Positions 12,890-23,437 of a DNA stretch of 64,000 nt are shown here, one piece after another. A program made the translations under genes and the position numbers. The notes below the pieces were generated by a model. The model was not told where the DNA came from. It saw nothing but the letters and a program-made list of their open reading frames with translations, and did no database searches. Origin of the DNA: Varanus komodoensis (Eukaryota > Chordata > Lepidosauria > Squamata > Varanidae); the NCBI RefSeq assembly GCF_004798865.1, contig NW_025335568.1, positions 49,827,058-49,891,057 of the forward strand, written 5' to 3'. Within the stretch, counting starts at the first letter, position 1; each line of letters starts with the position of its first letter.

Positions 12890-13145
12890 TACTACTACTA
12901 CTACTGCTCCTCTTAGTATTATTTAGTATTTATATTCTGCCTTTCATACTCTTGCAGGCAACCCAAGCTGGCTTACATATTCCTCCTTCATTCCAATCTG
13001 TCCTCACAACAACCCTATGAAGTAGGTTTGGCTGAGAGTCTGTGACTGGTGAATTTCATGGCCGAGTGGAAATTGCTATCCAGATCTCCAAGGTCCTCAA
13101 TTCAACACTCTAATCACCAAATGCATTATGCCTCATCATGGAGGC
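12890..13145 (-). mobile_element. tRNA-derived MIR-like SINE with L2-type tail
   Basis: Minus-strand copy of the SINE at 4,126. The plus strand shows the reversed tail (TTTATATTCTGCCTTTCATA), CCTCACAACAACCCTATGAA, GTAGGTTTGGCTGAGAGTCT, then the CATGGCCGAGTGG middle. The head is degraded near 13,100-13,140. A (CTA)n run at 12,890-12,905 adjoins the tail and may have grown from it. Confidence 0.7.
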
Positions 13146-13295
13146 CAAAACAGTAACTTGGTTACCTGCGTACCGCCTCTGCCTGCTGTGCAGGTTGTTT
13201 TGATGGGGGACATCACAGTGTCTGTTCTCCCTTCTTATGATTCATACAGTGCAATATCAGAATGCCTATGCATAAGAAAGTCTCATGGAGTATTG

Positions 13296-13335
13296 TGAGA
13301 CTTACTTCCAGGGAGATGTGTATAGAACTGCAGCT
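13296..13335 (-). repeat. Short palindromic repeat, half copy
   Basis: The reverse complement reads CTGCAGTTCTATACACATCT then CCCTGGAAGTAAGTCTCA, close to the arm seen at 15,325 and 47,200. This is a common reptile short repeat built of two inverted arms. Confidence 0.4.
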
Positions 13336-13347
13336 TTAATCTTTAAA

Positions 13348-13458
13348 TCAGGGATAAGAAACATATGGTTCTCCAGCTTTTGGTGGACTACAACTCCTAT
13401 CATCCCTCACCCTAAGCTAAAGTGGCTAGGGCAGTCCAACAATGCCCAGAGGATCACA
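13348..13458 (+). repeat. Foldback (MITE-like) repeat copy
   Basis: Contains GGACTACAACTCCTATCATC and CCTCACCCTAAGCTAAAGTG, ending near CCAGAGGATCACATATTC. It carries the first arm and the centre; the second arm is decayed. Confidence 0.5.
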
Positions 13459-13479
13459 TATTCTTCACTCCTGCTTTAA

Positions 13480-14049
13480 ACCAAAGTCAGACATCCATCA
13501 AATAGGCATCTGTCCTCTGTGAATTAAGACAGATGGCCACTCTACTTAGATGGCTTTCACATCCATCATCTTGGATTTTTTAAATTTTTGAATCTGGAGA
13601 TTCTGAAGTTTTTACATTCTTGAGTATTTTACTACTACTGTGTATACCCACAAAAGCATATTCACTAGTCTGTACCAAATTTGGACAATATCTCATGTGT
13701 CTATATACATGCATTATTTATGGACAAGCCCATTAGGCTTGGTAAACAAAGTGATTTTTCTAGATAGAATCAGGATAAAACCCGATAAAAACAGTTTTTC
13801 CAAGTCATTTTGGAATCTGGAAACCCAGTTGGCTTCTGATGCAATCAGGAGCACCAGGGAGTTTTCTTAAGGCCCTCCAAAAGCTTCCATACATTTTCCT
13901 GCTGCCCCCATTCTTCTTTCACTGGGCCTGGCCCAGTGATGGTGGTAGTGGGTTTGGGGACAGAAAACAAACAGCCTGGAGGCCTTCTTCCCCATCCTTC
14001 TTCAATAGCACTTGGAACATCAGCTTGAATGCTGACATACCAGGTGCCA
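13480..14049. other. Unrecognised non-coding stretch
   Basis: Frames that appear to run from here into 14,159 are open only because the AAGG array lacks stops on both strands. Confidence 0.5.
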
Positions 14050-14119
14050 GGAAGGAGGGAAGGAAGGAAGGAAGGAAGGAAGGAAGGAAGGAAGGAAGGA
14101 AGGAAGGAAGGAAGGAAGG
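14050..14119 (+). repeat. (AAGG)n microsatellite
   Basis: About 17 near-perfect AAGG units, a pure purine run of about 70 bases on the plus strand. Long homopurine mirror-type tracts of this kind can form triplex (H-DNA) structures; that is known biology, not shown here. Confidence 0.95.
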
Positions 14120-15324
14120 CTTCTCAAAGTATTCAATCTCTCTCAGGGTTTCCTGTTGATGCCTTTCTTTGTAATGTTTATTTGGTCTTCCTCCCCACTT
14201 GGGAAGAGTCAAACCATCTTTCACATGGAACAGCTGTGTGCATACCTCTTCAGCAGTCTAAACTTCCTTGGGGAAAAGGTGCAAGAAGAATTCTTCCTGT
14301 GTGAATATACACTGGATCCTTGTAATGTCAGTAAGATGTTCTCAGTGGATCTAAAATATATCAGCAACATGACAAAAAGCAGCCAAAATAAAATATTGCA
14401 ACAGTTGACAAGAAACATGTGATGTGGCTTTCATCACTTAATTTTCTCATTCTGGAGAAGCAGTTAGGTTATTTTCATTTCTTGCTAAGCAAAGGCCAAA
14501 TTCCCAGTGTGGACCACATGGAGAAATGAGATTTGTTTCAAAATGTGGGCCCCATAGGGAATTCTGCTTTGTTGAAAGAGAAAAGAAACAGGACATTCTG
14601 CCCAGTAAGTGGGCTGTAGGAAATTCTGCACAGCGTGCTGTCTTTCTTTCAACGGGTTTCCCTTGATCTTGACAGAAACTACATACGCAGATCAAGTGTG
14701 CTAGATATATGTACTGAAGATGAAAGAAGTGAACAAATGGGAATAACAGAAGATTAAAAAGAGGACTCCAGCATGTTTCATAACTCTTATTCAAGGAAAA
14801 GGCTGTTCCACAGTCTTTAAAGGAAAGCTTGGCCTATAATTATATTATTTACTATTTTGTAAAAACTGGGCTTATATTATGACAAAGTTTAAAGTGAAAT
14901 ATTTAACTTTTTAATTTAAACTAATAAGGATACAATACTATGGCCTCCCAAGATTGCCCTGTGAGCTTGAGGCTGGGACTACAAAGACCAGGCTCCTGCC
15001 CCATCCCACTCACAGCCAGTGTGGAAAGGAACACAGCAGCTCCCACTCCCCACACCAAGTTCACAGCTGGGTCACAGGAGAGAACAGAGGGGCGTGCTGG
15101 CAATGGGGAGAAAAGAAGCTATTGACATCCCGCCCTCCTTCTTGCCCGCTTCCCAGTGCACTATCTAGACAGCCAAAAGCGGACATCTAGATTAAATACT
15201 GTGCGACAGGCATAGCAACAGTAAAGATCACTCCCACCACCCCTTGTTCTTGCATGGGATGCATTTAAGCCTCTGCGTTTGGTGCTTTCTGTGCATTGAG
15301 GATGCAGGGCATAGGATTGTGCCC
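14120..15324. other. Unrecognised non-coding stretch
   Basis: No recognised family. 14,940-15,180 is locally GC-rich with frames on both strands, but these have no domain signature. Confidence 0.45.
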
Positions 15325-15375
15325 TCTGGGTTGCAATCCTCTGTGCACTTTCCTGGGAGTAAGTTCCATCAAATG
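15325..15375 (+). repeat. Short palindromic repeat, half copy
   Basis: Reads GGTTGCAATCCTCTGTGCAC then TTTCCTGGGAGTAAGTTCCA, one arm of the short repeat whose two-arm copy is at 47,200-47,352. Confidence 0.5.
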
Positions 15376-15569
15376 CTAAAGTGTCAAACTGCACAACAAG
15401 AACAGGGGTAGCTAGCACCAAGAAATGGCCCAACCCTGTGGATAGAGCATCCATTATACACACGGAGCTCTCCATGTTCATTGCTTAGGGTTATATAATT
15501 GGCATTCAGTTGACATCACCTTGTATAATAAATTATGTGACCACCTTAAAAGGATTAAGACAACCTTAC

Positions 15570-16110
15570 TCTAGTGCCTATGTCCTTTACTCTGCATTAG
15601 TCAGACCTCATCTGGAGTACAGCATTCAGCTTTGGGCACCCAGGTTTCAAAAGGGATGCTGGTAATATGGAGAGAGTGCAGAAGAGGGCAACAAAGATGA
15701 AACGGAGCCTGGAAAATAAGTCTTATGATGAGAGTCTGGGCCTGTCCAACCTTGAGAAAGGAAGACTACAAGGTGACATCATAGCACTCTACAGGTATCT
15801 CAAAGGCTATCACAAAGCAGAAAGAAAAGAACTATGTTCATGCATCCCAGATTGTAGGACACGGAACCATGAACTTAAACCACAACATACCAGGTGCAGG
15901 CTAGATACAAGAAGGAGCTTCTTAACTGTAAGAGCATATGACAGTGAGACCAGTTGCTAAGCGAGGTTGTGTGCTCTTCCACAACAGAGACATTTGAGAA
16001 GAAACTAGACCGTTCTCTGAGTGGGATGGTGTAACTGGTGCCCTGCACCAGCAGGGGGTTAAACTCAATGGCCCTTCTGACTCTACTATTCTAGGATTCT
16101 CTGATAAGAT
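15570..16110 (+). mobile_element. CR1 LINE 3' end (5'-truncated)
   Basis: The translation gives SALVRPHLEYSIQLWAP from 15,591, then in another frame (from 15,667) MERVQKRATKMKRSLENK, GRLQGDIIALYRYLKG and RRSFLTVRAYDSETS. These match the C-terminal end of CR1-clade reverse transcriptase proteins (ALVRPHLEY, ERVQRRATK, FFTVRV). A frame change lies near 15,655, and an in-frame stop follows SETSC. The 3' end finishes at TATTCTAGGATTCT, like the short ATTCTATG repeats that end CR1 elements; CR1 has no poly-A tail. Only about 540 bases remain, so it is a dead 5'-truncated copy. Confidence 0.85.
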
Positions 16111-16213
16111 GCAAAATGCATCCTGCCAGGATCTTACCTCGCCAGCAGATTCCTTTTCCCATATGACCTCTTGTGAAGGCATATGAGCCACCATATAGGG
16201 ACAGTGGCTCCTT

Positions 16214-16225
16214 GGGGGGGGGGGG
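16214..16225 (+). repeat. 12-base G run
   Basis: Twelve consecutive G. Prone to slippage and to sequencing or assembly length error. Confidence 0.9.
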
Positions 16226-17687
16226 TTGATGCGGTGCAGGATGGTAATAATATGCAATATTAAGGTAAGAGAGAAAGACATAGGATGATTTTAAAAGAAA
16301 TGTAACATGGGAGGAATGATTCTATGAAGAGAAGGAAGGAGCTGGAATATTCATAACAAGAAGAACAAATGCTGACAATAACTAGTTAGCCATCAGTACC
16401 CAAGTACATTTTAACTCCTACTTTAATTCTGTGTGTGGAAATTCGTAAAAGAGATAAAGGAAATGTTACATGTTCTTGTTACTTAAAATTGGTTCTCAGG
16501 AGACAATCATGAAACCCTCCCCCCCACCCTTTTGGTTGTAGCCAAAATGATACACTCTTCCGAATGAAGACTACTTCCATTCATGTTCAAGTGGACCAGT
16601 TATCAAGTGTAATTTGCATATTGTCTCCATGAGAAAGTGAGTGAGTATATGAACCTTGAAATTTTTGTTAGAAAAAAGAAGCTCTTGGTTTCAATATATT
16701 ATTCAAATAATTTGGCAGCCTAAAAAGATTAATGTGTTTATATTAAATAGCATCTGTTAGCATATGTTACATGTAACAGATAATTGGCATTCAGTACAGT
16801 AAAGTTCTCCAGATTTTATCCTGCTCACATCTCCACTTTTAATTATGATATGACTTCATAGTTTATTTAGGAATCAAATTTGTTAGCAAGAAAATTTCCA
16901 AAACAAATCTAACGTGCCTGGAATAATAAAGCTGTTATCTATTACTATATTAATATTAATTACTGCTACTTCTACCAATCAAAGTGATGTATATGCCTGT
17001 CAGTTCCATAGTGCCAAGACTATGAAACCTAGAATCTGAAATGTGATATGCATACCAAGAGGACTTCAGGACTGTGCACCACAAGGTTGTTACTGTTGCA
17101 TTAATTAATTAATTAGGATTAATTAATTAGGATTAGGATTTGTTGCTGAAGAAGGGGAAAAGGGGTGTGCCAGACAAAAGGAAGCTATGTAGGAATAGCT
17201 TGGGTGGGGTGACTTTGTGACCCCCAAAAAAGACCTGAATAAAGCAAGGTTCAATTCAGTTCATGTTGGTTTCATTTTAAAGCTAAGAATCTAAGTTAAA
17301 GCTTCCAGCAAACTGAATGAAAATCCCTTAGGGGAAGCTGTGCTATGATTTAAGTTCATAGACCAAACCAATCGTTATACAGAGAAAAGTTGATGGCCCT
17401 GCTTTCATTTAGCAAATTGTCTTGCTTTTGCAGATTTTCCTGCAGACCCAGGAAGAATAAGAACATAAATTACCTCAGCTTGCTGATAGGAAAATGCATT
17501 CTTATATTGATTGCACCCTCTTGAGGGAAAATTCCAGCCAGAATAAAGGCTTTTTAGGCTTTTGCATTTTATTGGCTTAGACACTTTAAACAGGTAGTAA
17601 CTATCATGTGATAGCAATACCCCTCGCTCTGCTTTGAAAGGTTGTGCTAAATCATGCCTTTCCACCTATTCACCAATTGAAGATTTC
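16226..17687. other. AT-rich stretch with TTAA-type repeats
   Basis: At 17,100-17,140 TTAATTAATTAATTAGGA is followed by a second TTAATTAATTAGGA and a third GGATT unit, a short imperfect tandem repeat. No gene or transposon was recognised. Confidence 0.5.
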
Positions 17688-18165
17688 TTTTTTTTTTTTA
17701 TCTCAACTGCTGTTGCAAACTCTGGAGGGACAGAGGTGCCCCCAGTGCTGTTTCCGTGCCACCCAGAAAAGGGATTGGCAGGAGTGGGAAACAGCTTTGC
17801 CTCCAGCAGCCGTGTGATGCCAGGGGTGGGCCCTCCATCAAGAAGGCTTTCCCCCTCCCCAGGCTCCCGTTCTCCGCCATGCTGTTTCCCTCAGTGCAGC
17901 AAAAGTCTGGAGCCCTCCTGCCTCTCCTTTTCTGGTGAAATTCTCCAGGCAGAGAGGCCAGAGTGATCTCCTGAGCGAATTTCTCTGTGCGGAGGGAGCA
18001 TGTGTGGCCTCTATACACATGGTGAAAGCCCATGTAGAGAGAGCAATTCCTTTTTGTATATAGTTTCCCAGAGCGATTTCCACTCACTCGGCGGGGAGTG
18101 AGTGCTGCGCTATGCCGGGGTGACCCCCTTTTATCTCTGATTGGTGGTGGGGGATGCCAGGGTTT
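17688..18165 (-). other. GC-rich block with terminal T run, unclassified insertion?
   Basis: A GC- and CpG-richer block sits in AT-rich surroundings and is bounded on its low-coordinate side by 12 T (17,688-17,699). Read on the minus strand it would end in a poly-A tail, as a retroposed copy does. Near the other end the minus strand has CCAATCAGAGATAAAAGG, a CCAAT box beside a TATA-like word. A 210-codon minus frame covers the block but has no recognised domain. It could be an unclassified retroposon, an old solo LTR, or simply GC-rich unique DNA. Confidence 0.3.
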
Positions 18166-20990
18166 CCAGTGAATCTGTATTGCCTTCCCTACTGAGAAGC
18201 TAGACCTCCATTCAGTCTCAAATCTGTGAAGACTAAAAGGATATGACCAAATGGACTGGATATAATCTGATTTTAGCTTTTCTTTGAAACACTGCAGAAG
18301 CCACTGCCAGTCTGTGAAAATGATATTCACTGAGACAAACCACTGCTCTAACTCTGTTTCCTCTTCTTCCTATCTTCCAGAAGTCATTTCCTCCACCAGT
18401 TTTTCTCCTGGTCAGCCCTCATTGGATGTGCACCAGTGGAACCTGTGGTGTGGTGGTCAGTTTTGAAGATGCTCACAAGGATAGCCCCCAGTACTTGCAC
18501 CTTCAAGGAGAGTCCAAAGGTCAGGAAGCTGTGTTAACTTAGATGCACACGTGTTCACCTGCACTAGCAGCAGGTGGGCCTTAATTGGGCAACTCATTAT
18601 CAGACCACTCCACAATGCTCTTCATTACAACAGGGGACGCTCCCAGCAACATACTGATGTTCGGAGAATCTGTTTGCACAGCTATTGTAAAGCTTGTGGC
18701 CTGACTCAGAGGGAACAGGAGGCCTGAAGGGAGAAGCAGGTGGCGTCCGCATCTCTGCTGAGTGAAAAGTCTCAGCACTTTTCTCCCTTGAGAGCTGGCT
18801 CCCCATTGGCTCTACTACTTGATACTCTTGCAATGAAAGCAGCCATGCAGGCTACATCAAAACTGTCACAGTTAATTCCACATCTCTTTCAATGACTGAT
18901 GTTGTTTCTATTGTTCACCGTTATTTCTCTTATCCCCGTGTGCTTCTCTTGTTTGGTGGAAAGACAAAGCATCTCTATTGTTCTCTTGTGAATCATCTTC
19001 TCCCACAAAACTGTCTCTTTGATTGGCATTTGTGGCTGAGAGTGTCACTTTCGGGAAATGTGAGTAGCAATTATCCAGATTCTCCTCTCTCCTCCCAACT
19101 CCAAGAATGTGTGTGATCTGCAGTGCTGTCACATCCCATTGCCTTGAACTGTAGTGTCTCTTCTGACTTTTAAAGGCCAATACCTTGTGATTAGTAGCTT
19201 AATTCAGGGATGTTATGTTGCTGCAGTTACATTGTGTTTCCTCCATTGAGTTCATCCAGAGATAGTTGCAAAAACATCTACCGTATGCTTAGTCTCTCTT
19301 CTTTGTTAAAAACTCCCTGGAATATGTATCACTGAAATCTGTAATTATTTGCTGGTTCACCCAGTTGCCACAATGCACTGTAGCTTATTTGTTTAAGCCA
19401 TGATGGGTTGTGGCACATGTCAGACATGTTTTGGAATATTCAAACTGCAGTGTGCAGTTGTGTGACTTTTTGTATCATGAGAACCCAGTGAGGATGGGTC
19501 AGGGGATCCCACAAGCTGTGTTGACCATGTACGTAAACCTGGTCAATCTGTTGATTCCCTCTTCGATCGTATTGAGAACAGACTCATGGAAATCATGAGT
19601 TAGTCATGACCAACTTCTGTGTTTTCTAGGGGAAAAAAAGTTATACCTTAGAGCCACATCAAAGAAATAAAAGCAGAAAATTGACAGCAACCAACCTTTT
19701 GTGTCACATGTGAAAAAATAAATGCCTTTAAATAAATGACTAAAGTCTATATTTTGACTGGAAATGCTAGGTACTTTTCTCTGCCATGCATACAAGAAAG
19801 TGTAAACGATTATTAGACTTCAATTTCTACATTTGTTTTGCTTGCCTTTTGCTAGAATTAAATAATAATTATTTCACTAAGAGCCTAAATAATAACCTCA
19901 TCACTTACTTCTTAAAACCACATCCATAATGCCTATTCCCACAGTTTCAACTATGGTAACAATATAATGGCTTCTTTGTGCTTGTTAGGTTTTTTTTAAA
20001 TGCTTGTCTTGGATTGCTTTGTACTAATGAACTTTAAACCAGCAATTAGCAGAATCAGACTGATCCCTTCTTCATGTTTAACATCGGCGCTCTGCAAAGG
20101 TATGAGTTCACTCTCCCCCATATTCCAAGTTTGGTCTCAAGGCAACTTGGCCAGTGGCATTTCTTGATCGATTGGCTTGAGGATTGTATTAGTTGCTATC
20201 ATAGCTTAAGAATGAAAAAGGAGGTCCTATGCATGTGTGCACCTGTAATGGATCAAAGGACAAAATAAAGAAGATCCTTTATCCTATTTGCATAAATTTG
20301 AATGAAGGACTGGGGGGGGGATCTGCAAATTTGAATTAAGGAACCCCCCAAAAAGTCAATGCTAAAATTGTTCAGAGGAGGGTAAGCTATCAGTGGAGGC
20401 AGAGTGGCATTTCCCTTCAGAAGATGCATGAGTCTCTGAGATTTTCTGGTTTGCAACAGGTTGATTTGACAGCTATGTAGTAATCCAAGAGGGGTTGTGC
20501 CAGAAAGGCACCTGAGATACCTGCTGGAATCAGGCAGGAGGACTGAGGGGAAAGAAGCCTTGCTAAGCTGCCATGTGCCTCATCTGTCACAAGCAAGGCA
20601 AACAAGGGTTGTTCAGCAAACAACCCACCTACATGGCCTACCATCAGGGTGGGTTGGCATGACTTGAGAACCCAGCCATGGACTAGCTGTTCAATGGTTA
20701 TGGATTAGTGATGGTGCAGGCATACACTTAAGAAACACAGGAATAAATTGGCATGACAAAACTGCTTTTTCTACATCTGGAGGAAAATATGGTGCATGTG
20801 CTTGGATACAGGGAATCATAAGCAACACACTGCATATGGGCCAAAGTTAGCCCCTCAAAGTACTTCTTGCAGCTGCTCAACTCTCTATAGATATTCACCT
20901 TTTCATTCAGTGAAAGACAAGAAGGGGAAAATGAAGATTCAGAGCGAGGATGGAAGCCAATGTTGTGATCTTAGGCATGGGAATGTTTGT
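18166..20990. other. Unrecognised non-coding stretch
   Basis: No recognised gene or transposon. A short G run (GGGGGGGG) is at about 20,313-20,320. The segment 20,490-20,660 is CT/GC-richer and repeat-like in texture, but no second copy was found in the window. Confidence 0.4.
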
Positions 20991-20996
20991 ATATAA

Positions 20997-21385
20997 CAGT
21001 GGTGGAGAACCTATGGTACGCGTGCCACAGTGGGTACGCAGAGCCCTCTCTGTTGGCACATGAGCCAAGTCGCCCCAGCATTGCTCCAGCAGCCGAGCAT
21101 TGGATAACAGCACACATAGGGGTCATGCGCCTGCTCGGAAAGGAGTAGCGGCGCCAGGCGATGACGTCACCAGCCGTGACTCGTTAGCTGCGACTTGTCT
21201 GAGCTTTCACGGGGCCGGTCAGTGCTCTGCCAAGGAGATTTGTATATTTGCTTGGGCTGGCTGTGAGTTGTTTCTTCTAAACTAAAACCACAGCTTTCAG
21301 GTTTTATTGCAGTGTTGGCACTTTGCAATAAATAAGTGGGTTTTGGGTTGCAGTTTGGGCACTTGGTCTGTAAAAGGGTTTGGAG
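20997..21385 (+). mobile_element. Non-autonomous hAT transposon, copy A of a composite
   Basis: Starts with CAGTGGTGGAGAACCTATGG, a hAT-Charlie-type terminus, followed by the subterminal GTGCCACAGTGGGTACGCAG. Near the right end it has GTTGGCACTTTGCAATAAAT and CAGTTTGGGCACTTGGTCTG, but it lacks the final GCCATCACTG terminus, running instead into the tandem array at 21,390. It encodes no transposase. It is about 90% identical by eye to copy B over the block around AAAGGAGTAGCGGCGCCAGG. Confidence 0.8.
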
Positions 21386-21389
21386 TGGT

Positions 21390-21875
21390 CAGAAATGATG
21401 AGCTGTGCAGAAAAACCTATTCAAGGAAGCTACTCAACACTTTTTAAAAATATCCCTCTTTTCAATGGAACTTTTGCCCTCTATTGGGGTTAGGGGTGTG
21501 CACCAGGGTAGGGTTAGGGTTAGAAAAACGAGGTGTCCTGGCATGATTTTGATGGTTGGAATGTGTTCAGAAAGGGCAGAAATGATGCACTGTGCAGAAA
21601 CATCTACTCAAGGAAGGCTTTTTCAAAATCACCCTCTTCTCAATGGAACTGTTGCCCTCTATTAGGGTTAGGGGTGTGCACCAGGGTAGGGTTGGGGTTA
21701 CAGAAATGAGGTGCCCTGGCATGATTTTGATGGTTAGAATATATTTAGAAAGGGCAGAAATGATGAGCTGTGCAGAAACAGCTACTCAAGGAAGGCTTTT
21801 TCAGAATCGCCCTCTTTTCAATGGAACTTTCGCCCTGTTTTAGGGTTAGGGGAGTGCACCAGGGTAGGGTTAGGG
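21390..21875 (+). repeat. Three-unit tandem repeat with TTAGGG-like motifs
   Basis: Units begin at CAGAAATGATG at 21,390, 21,577 and 21,755, so the first two are 187 and 178 bases. The third is cut after 121 bases, where hAT copy B starts. Each unit carries CAATGGAACTTT (or CTG), GGGGTGTGCACCAG and GGGTAGGGTTAGGGTT-like telomere-type words. Open frames of 83-91 codons occur in each unit, but because 187 and 178 are not multiples of three they fall in different frames, so the array is not a coding repeat. Confidence 0.85.
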
Positions 21876-22280
21876 CAGTGGTGGTGAAGTTACGGCATGC
21901 ATACCACAGCAGGCACTCTGAGCCCTCTCTGTCAGCATGCAAGCCAAGTTGCCCCAGCATCGCCCCTGTAGTCGCGCATCAGATAACAGCGCACATAGGG
22001 GCCATGCACATGCTCGGAAAGGAGTAGCGGCGCCAGGCGATGACATCATGAGCCGCGACACATTAGCTGTGACTCGTCCAAGCTTTCACATGGCTGGTCA
22101 GTGAGCTGCCAAGGATATATGTATATTTGCTTGGACTGGCTGTGGTTGTTCTTTCTAAACTAAAACCTGTTTTCAGATTTATTTATTTATTTTTTTTTGT
22201 AATGTTGGCACTTTGTGAAAAATAAGTGGGTTTTGGGTTGCAGTTTGGGCACTCAGTCTCTAAAAGGTTAGCCATCACTG
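21876..22280 (+). mobile_element. Non-autonomous hAT transposon, copy B of a composite
   Basis: Starts CAGTGGTGGTGAAGTTACGG directly after GGGTTAGGG of the tandem array and ends AAAAGGTTAGCCATCACTG. The reverse complement of that end (CAGTGATGGCTAACCT) matches the start of copy A at 14 of 16 positions. The outer flanks of the whole composite are GTATATAA on the left, and TAAATAAC (or GTAAATAA, shifted by one base) on the right. The shifted form would be a 7/8 target-site duplication for the entire 1.28 kb unit. No 8-base duplication flanks copy B alone. There is a T run near 22,190. Confidence 0.8.
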
Positions 22281-22998
22281 TAAATAACAGTGTTGAAACA
22301 TGCCTTACTGGTAGAAATCAGCAGCCCATGGTTTTTCAGATTGTTCCCATTGTTCTAATCTGACAAAGCCAGATCAAGAAATTGATGAAGAAATTTGGAG
22401 GGCCATGAATTGTCCTGTCCTCTAGAGAAATAGCTATGGGAGTTGTGGCTCAGGGGATAACTTCAGGACCAACTTTCCAAGTTTTACTCTATGAATGATT
22501 ATGTGCTGCATTCAGTTAAAACTGTATACCAACTATAACACAATTTAGTGTATGGTGCAGAAAAAATATCAACAAGCAGACATTCATATTGTAACTACTA
22601 ATGCTTGCTAATTTTCTTCAGCAAGAGTTTTCTAAAATTCTTCTGCCTAAAATATTTTCTTGATGCAGCATAACACTGTTAATATTAATTTTAACTCTAG
22701 CAGCTCCATAATCTCTAATTAATGTCTCTAATTTGCCAGAAAAGCTATCTACAAATTTCTTATTTTTAATAATTCAACACAGAGCACATATGATGATCCA
22801 CATTCATTTAATTGCTCTGACTTAAGAAACAAACAAATGAACAAGCAAGCAAACAAAAAACAACTCCACCCCCATGTAATAACTTTTTGGTAGTGGGGAT
22901 GAGTGGGGATAACCAAGAATAGTATACCACAAAGCAATTTTGGGCATTATAAATTATGTGAGCCCCATAAAGTCTCCATTGTTGATCAAGGTCTAGCT
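22281..22998. other. Unrecognised non-coding stretch
   Basis: A piece near 22,438-22,500 (TTGTGGCTCAGGGGATAA) faintly resembles the head of the second tRNA-SINE family, but is too short to call. Confidence 0.4.
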
Positions 22999-23437
22999 CA
23001 CGGTTCCCTAAACTTTATGGGCCAGTGGGCACATTTGGAGTTTTGGGAGTGCTGAACTTTTCTTACAAGATGGCAGCTGTAAGGCTCTTGCTCATTCCCA
23101 ACATGGTAACTATGGTGGCCAAAGTCAGTCATAAAACATTCATTTCCCAGGAGACACGCTGGTGAGACTAAAGGAAAAGCAACTGGCCCCAAAACCTAAG
23201 TATAAGACAGAGGCATGTTATTCCAAGGAACAAGATCATTCTTTTGTACCCTAATAAAAATGGTAGTGGAGGGTAGAACATCATTTTATCATATGCTACC
23301 CATCCATTTAATTTTTTAAAACAAACTTATTTTAAAATATAAGAATATCATAAAATCAGGGAGATACCAAGAGAGAGATCCATGGGTACATTGGAATCCA
23401 CAGGTACCATCCTGGGGTCCCCAACTCTAGGCCTAGA
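22999..23437 (+). mobile_element. Non-autonomous hAT-like element, family 2
   Basis: Left end CACGGTTCCCTAAACTTTAT with GTGGGCACATTTGGAG just inside, right end GGGGTCCCCAACTCTAG. This is the layout of a squamate hAT family whose middle carries ACAAAATGGCTGCC-type repeats (here ACAAGATGGCAGCTG at 23,067). Its second half (CCTAATAAAAATGG, then TCAGGGAGA) aligns with 33,425-33,640. The flanks GTCTAGCT and GCCTAGAG agree at 5 of 8 positions, a possible decayed target-site duplication. No coding capacity. Confidence 0.6.

Noticed and set aside
13839-14304. Frames with long EGRK or FLPS repeats
   Set aside because: Translations of the (AAGG)n array in both directions.
17698-18330. 210-codon minus-strand frame, the longest in the window
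   Set aside because: No recognised domain, no homologue I can name, and it lies in a GC-rich block where stops are rare. Kept only as an unclassified block.
21405-22027. Three similar plus-strand frames (MELLPSI…VRGVHQGRV)
   Set aside because: They are the three tandem units. Unit lengths of 187 and 178 bases shift the frame each time, so there is no continuous repeat protein.
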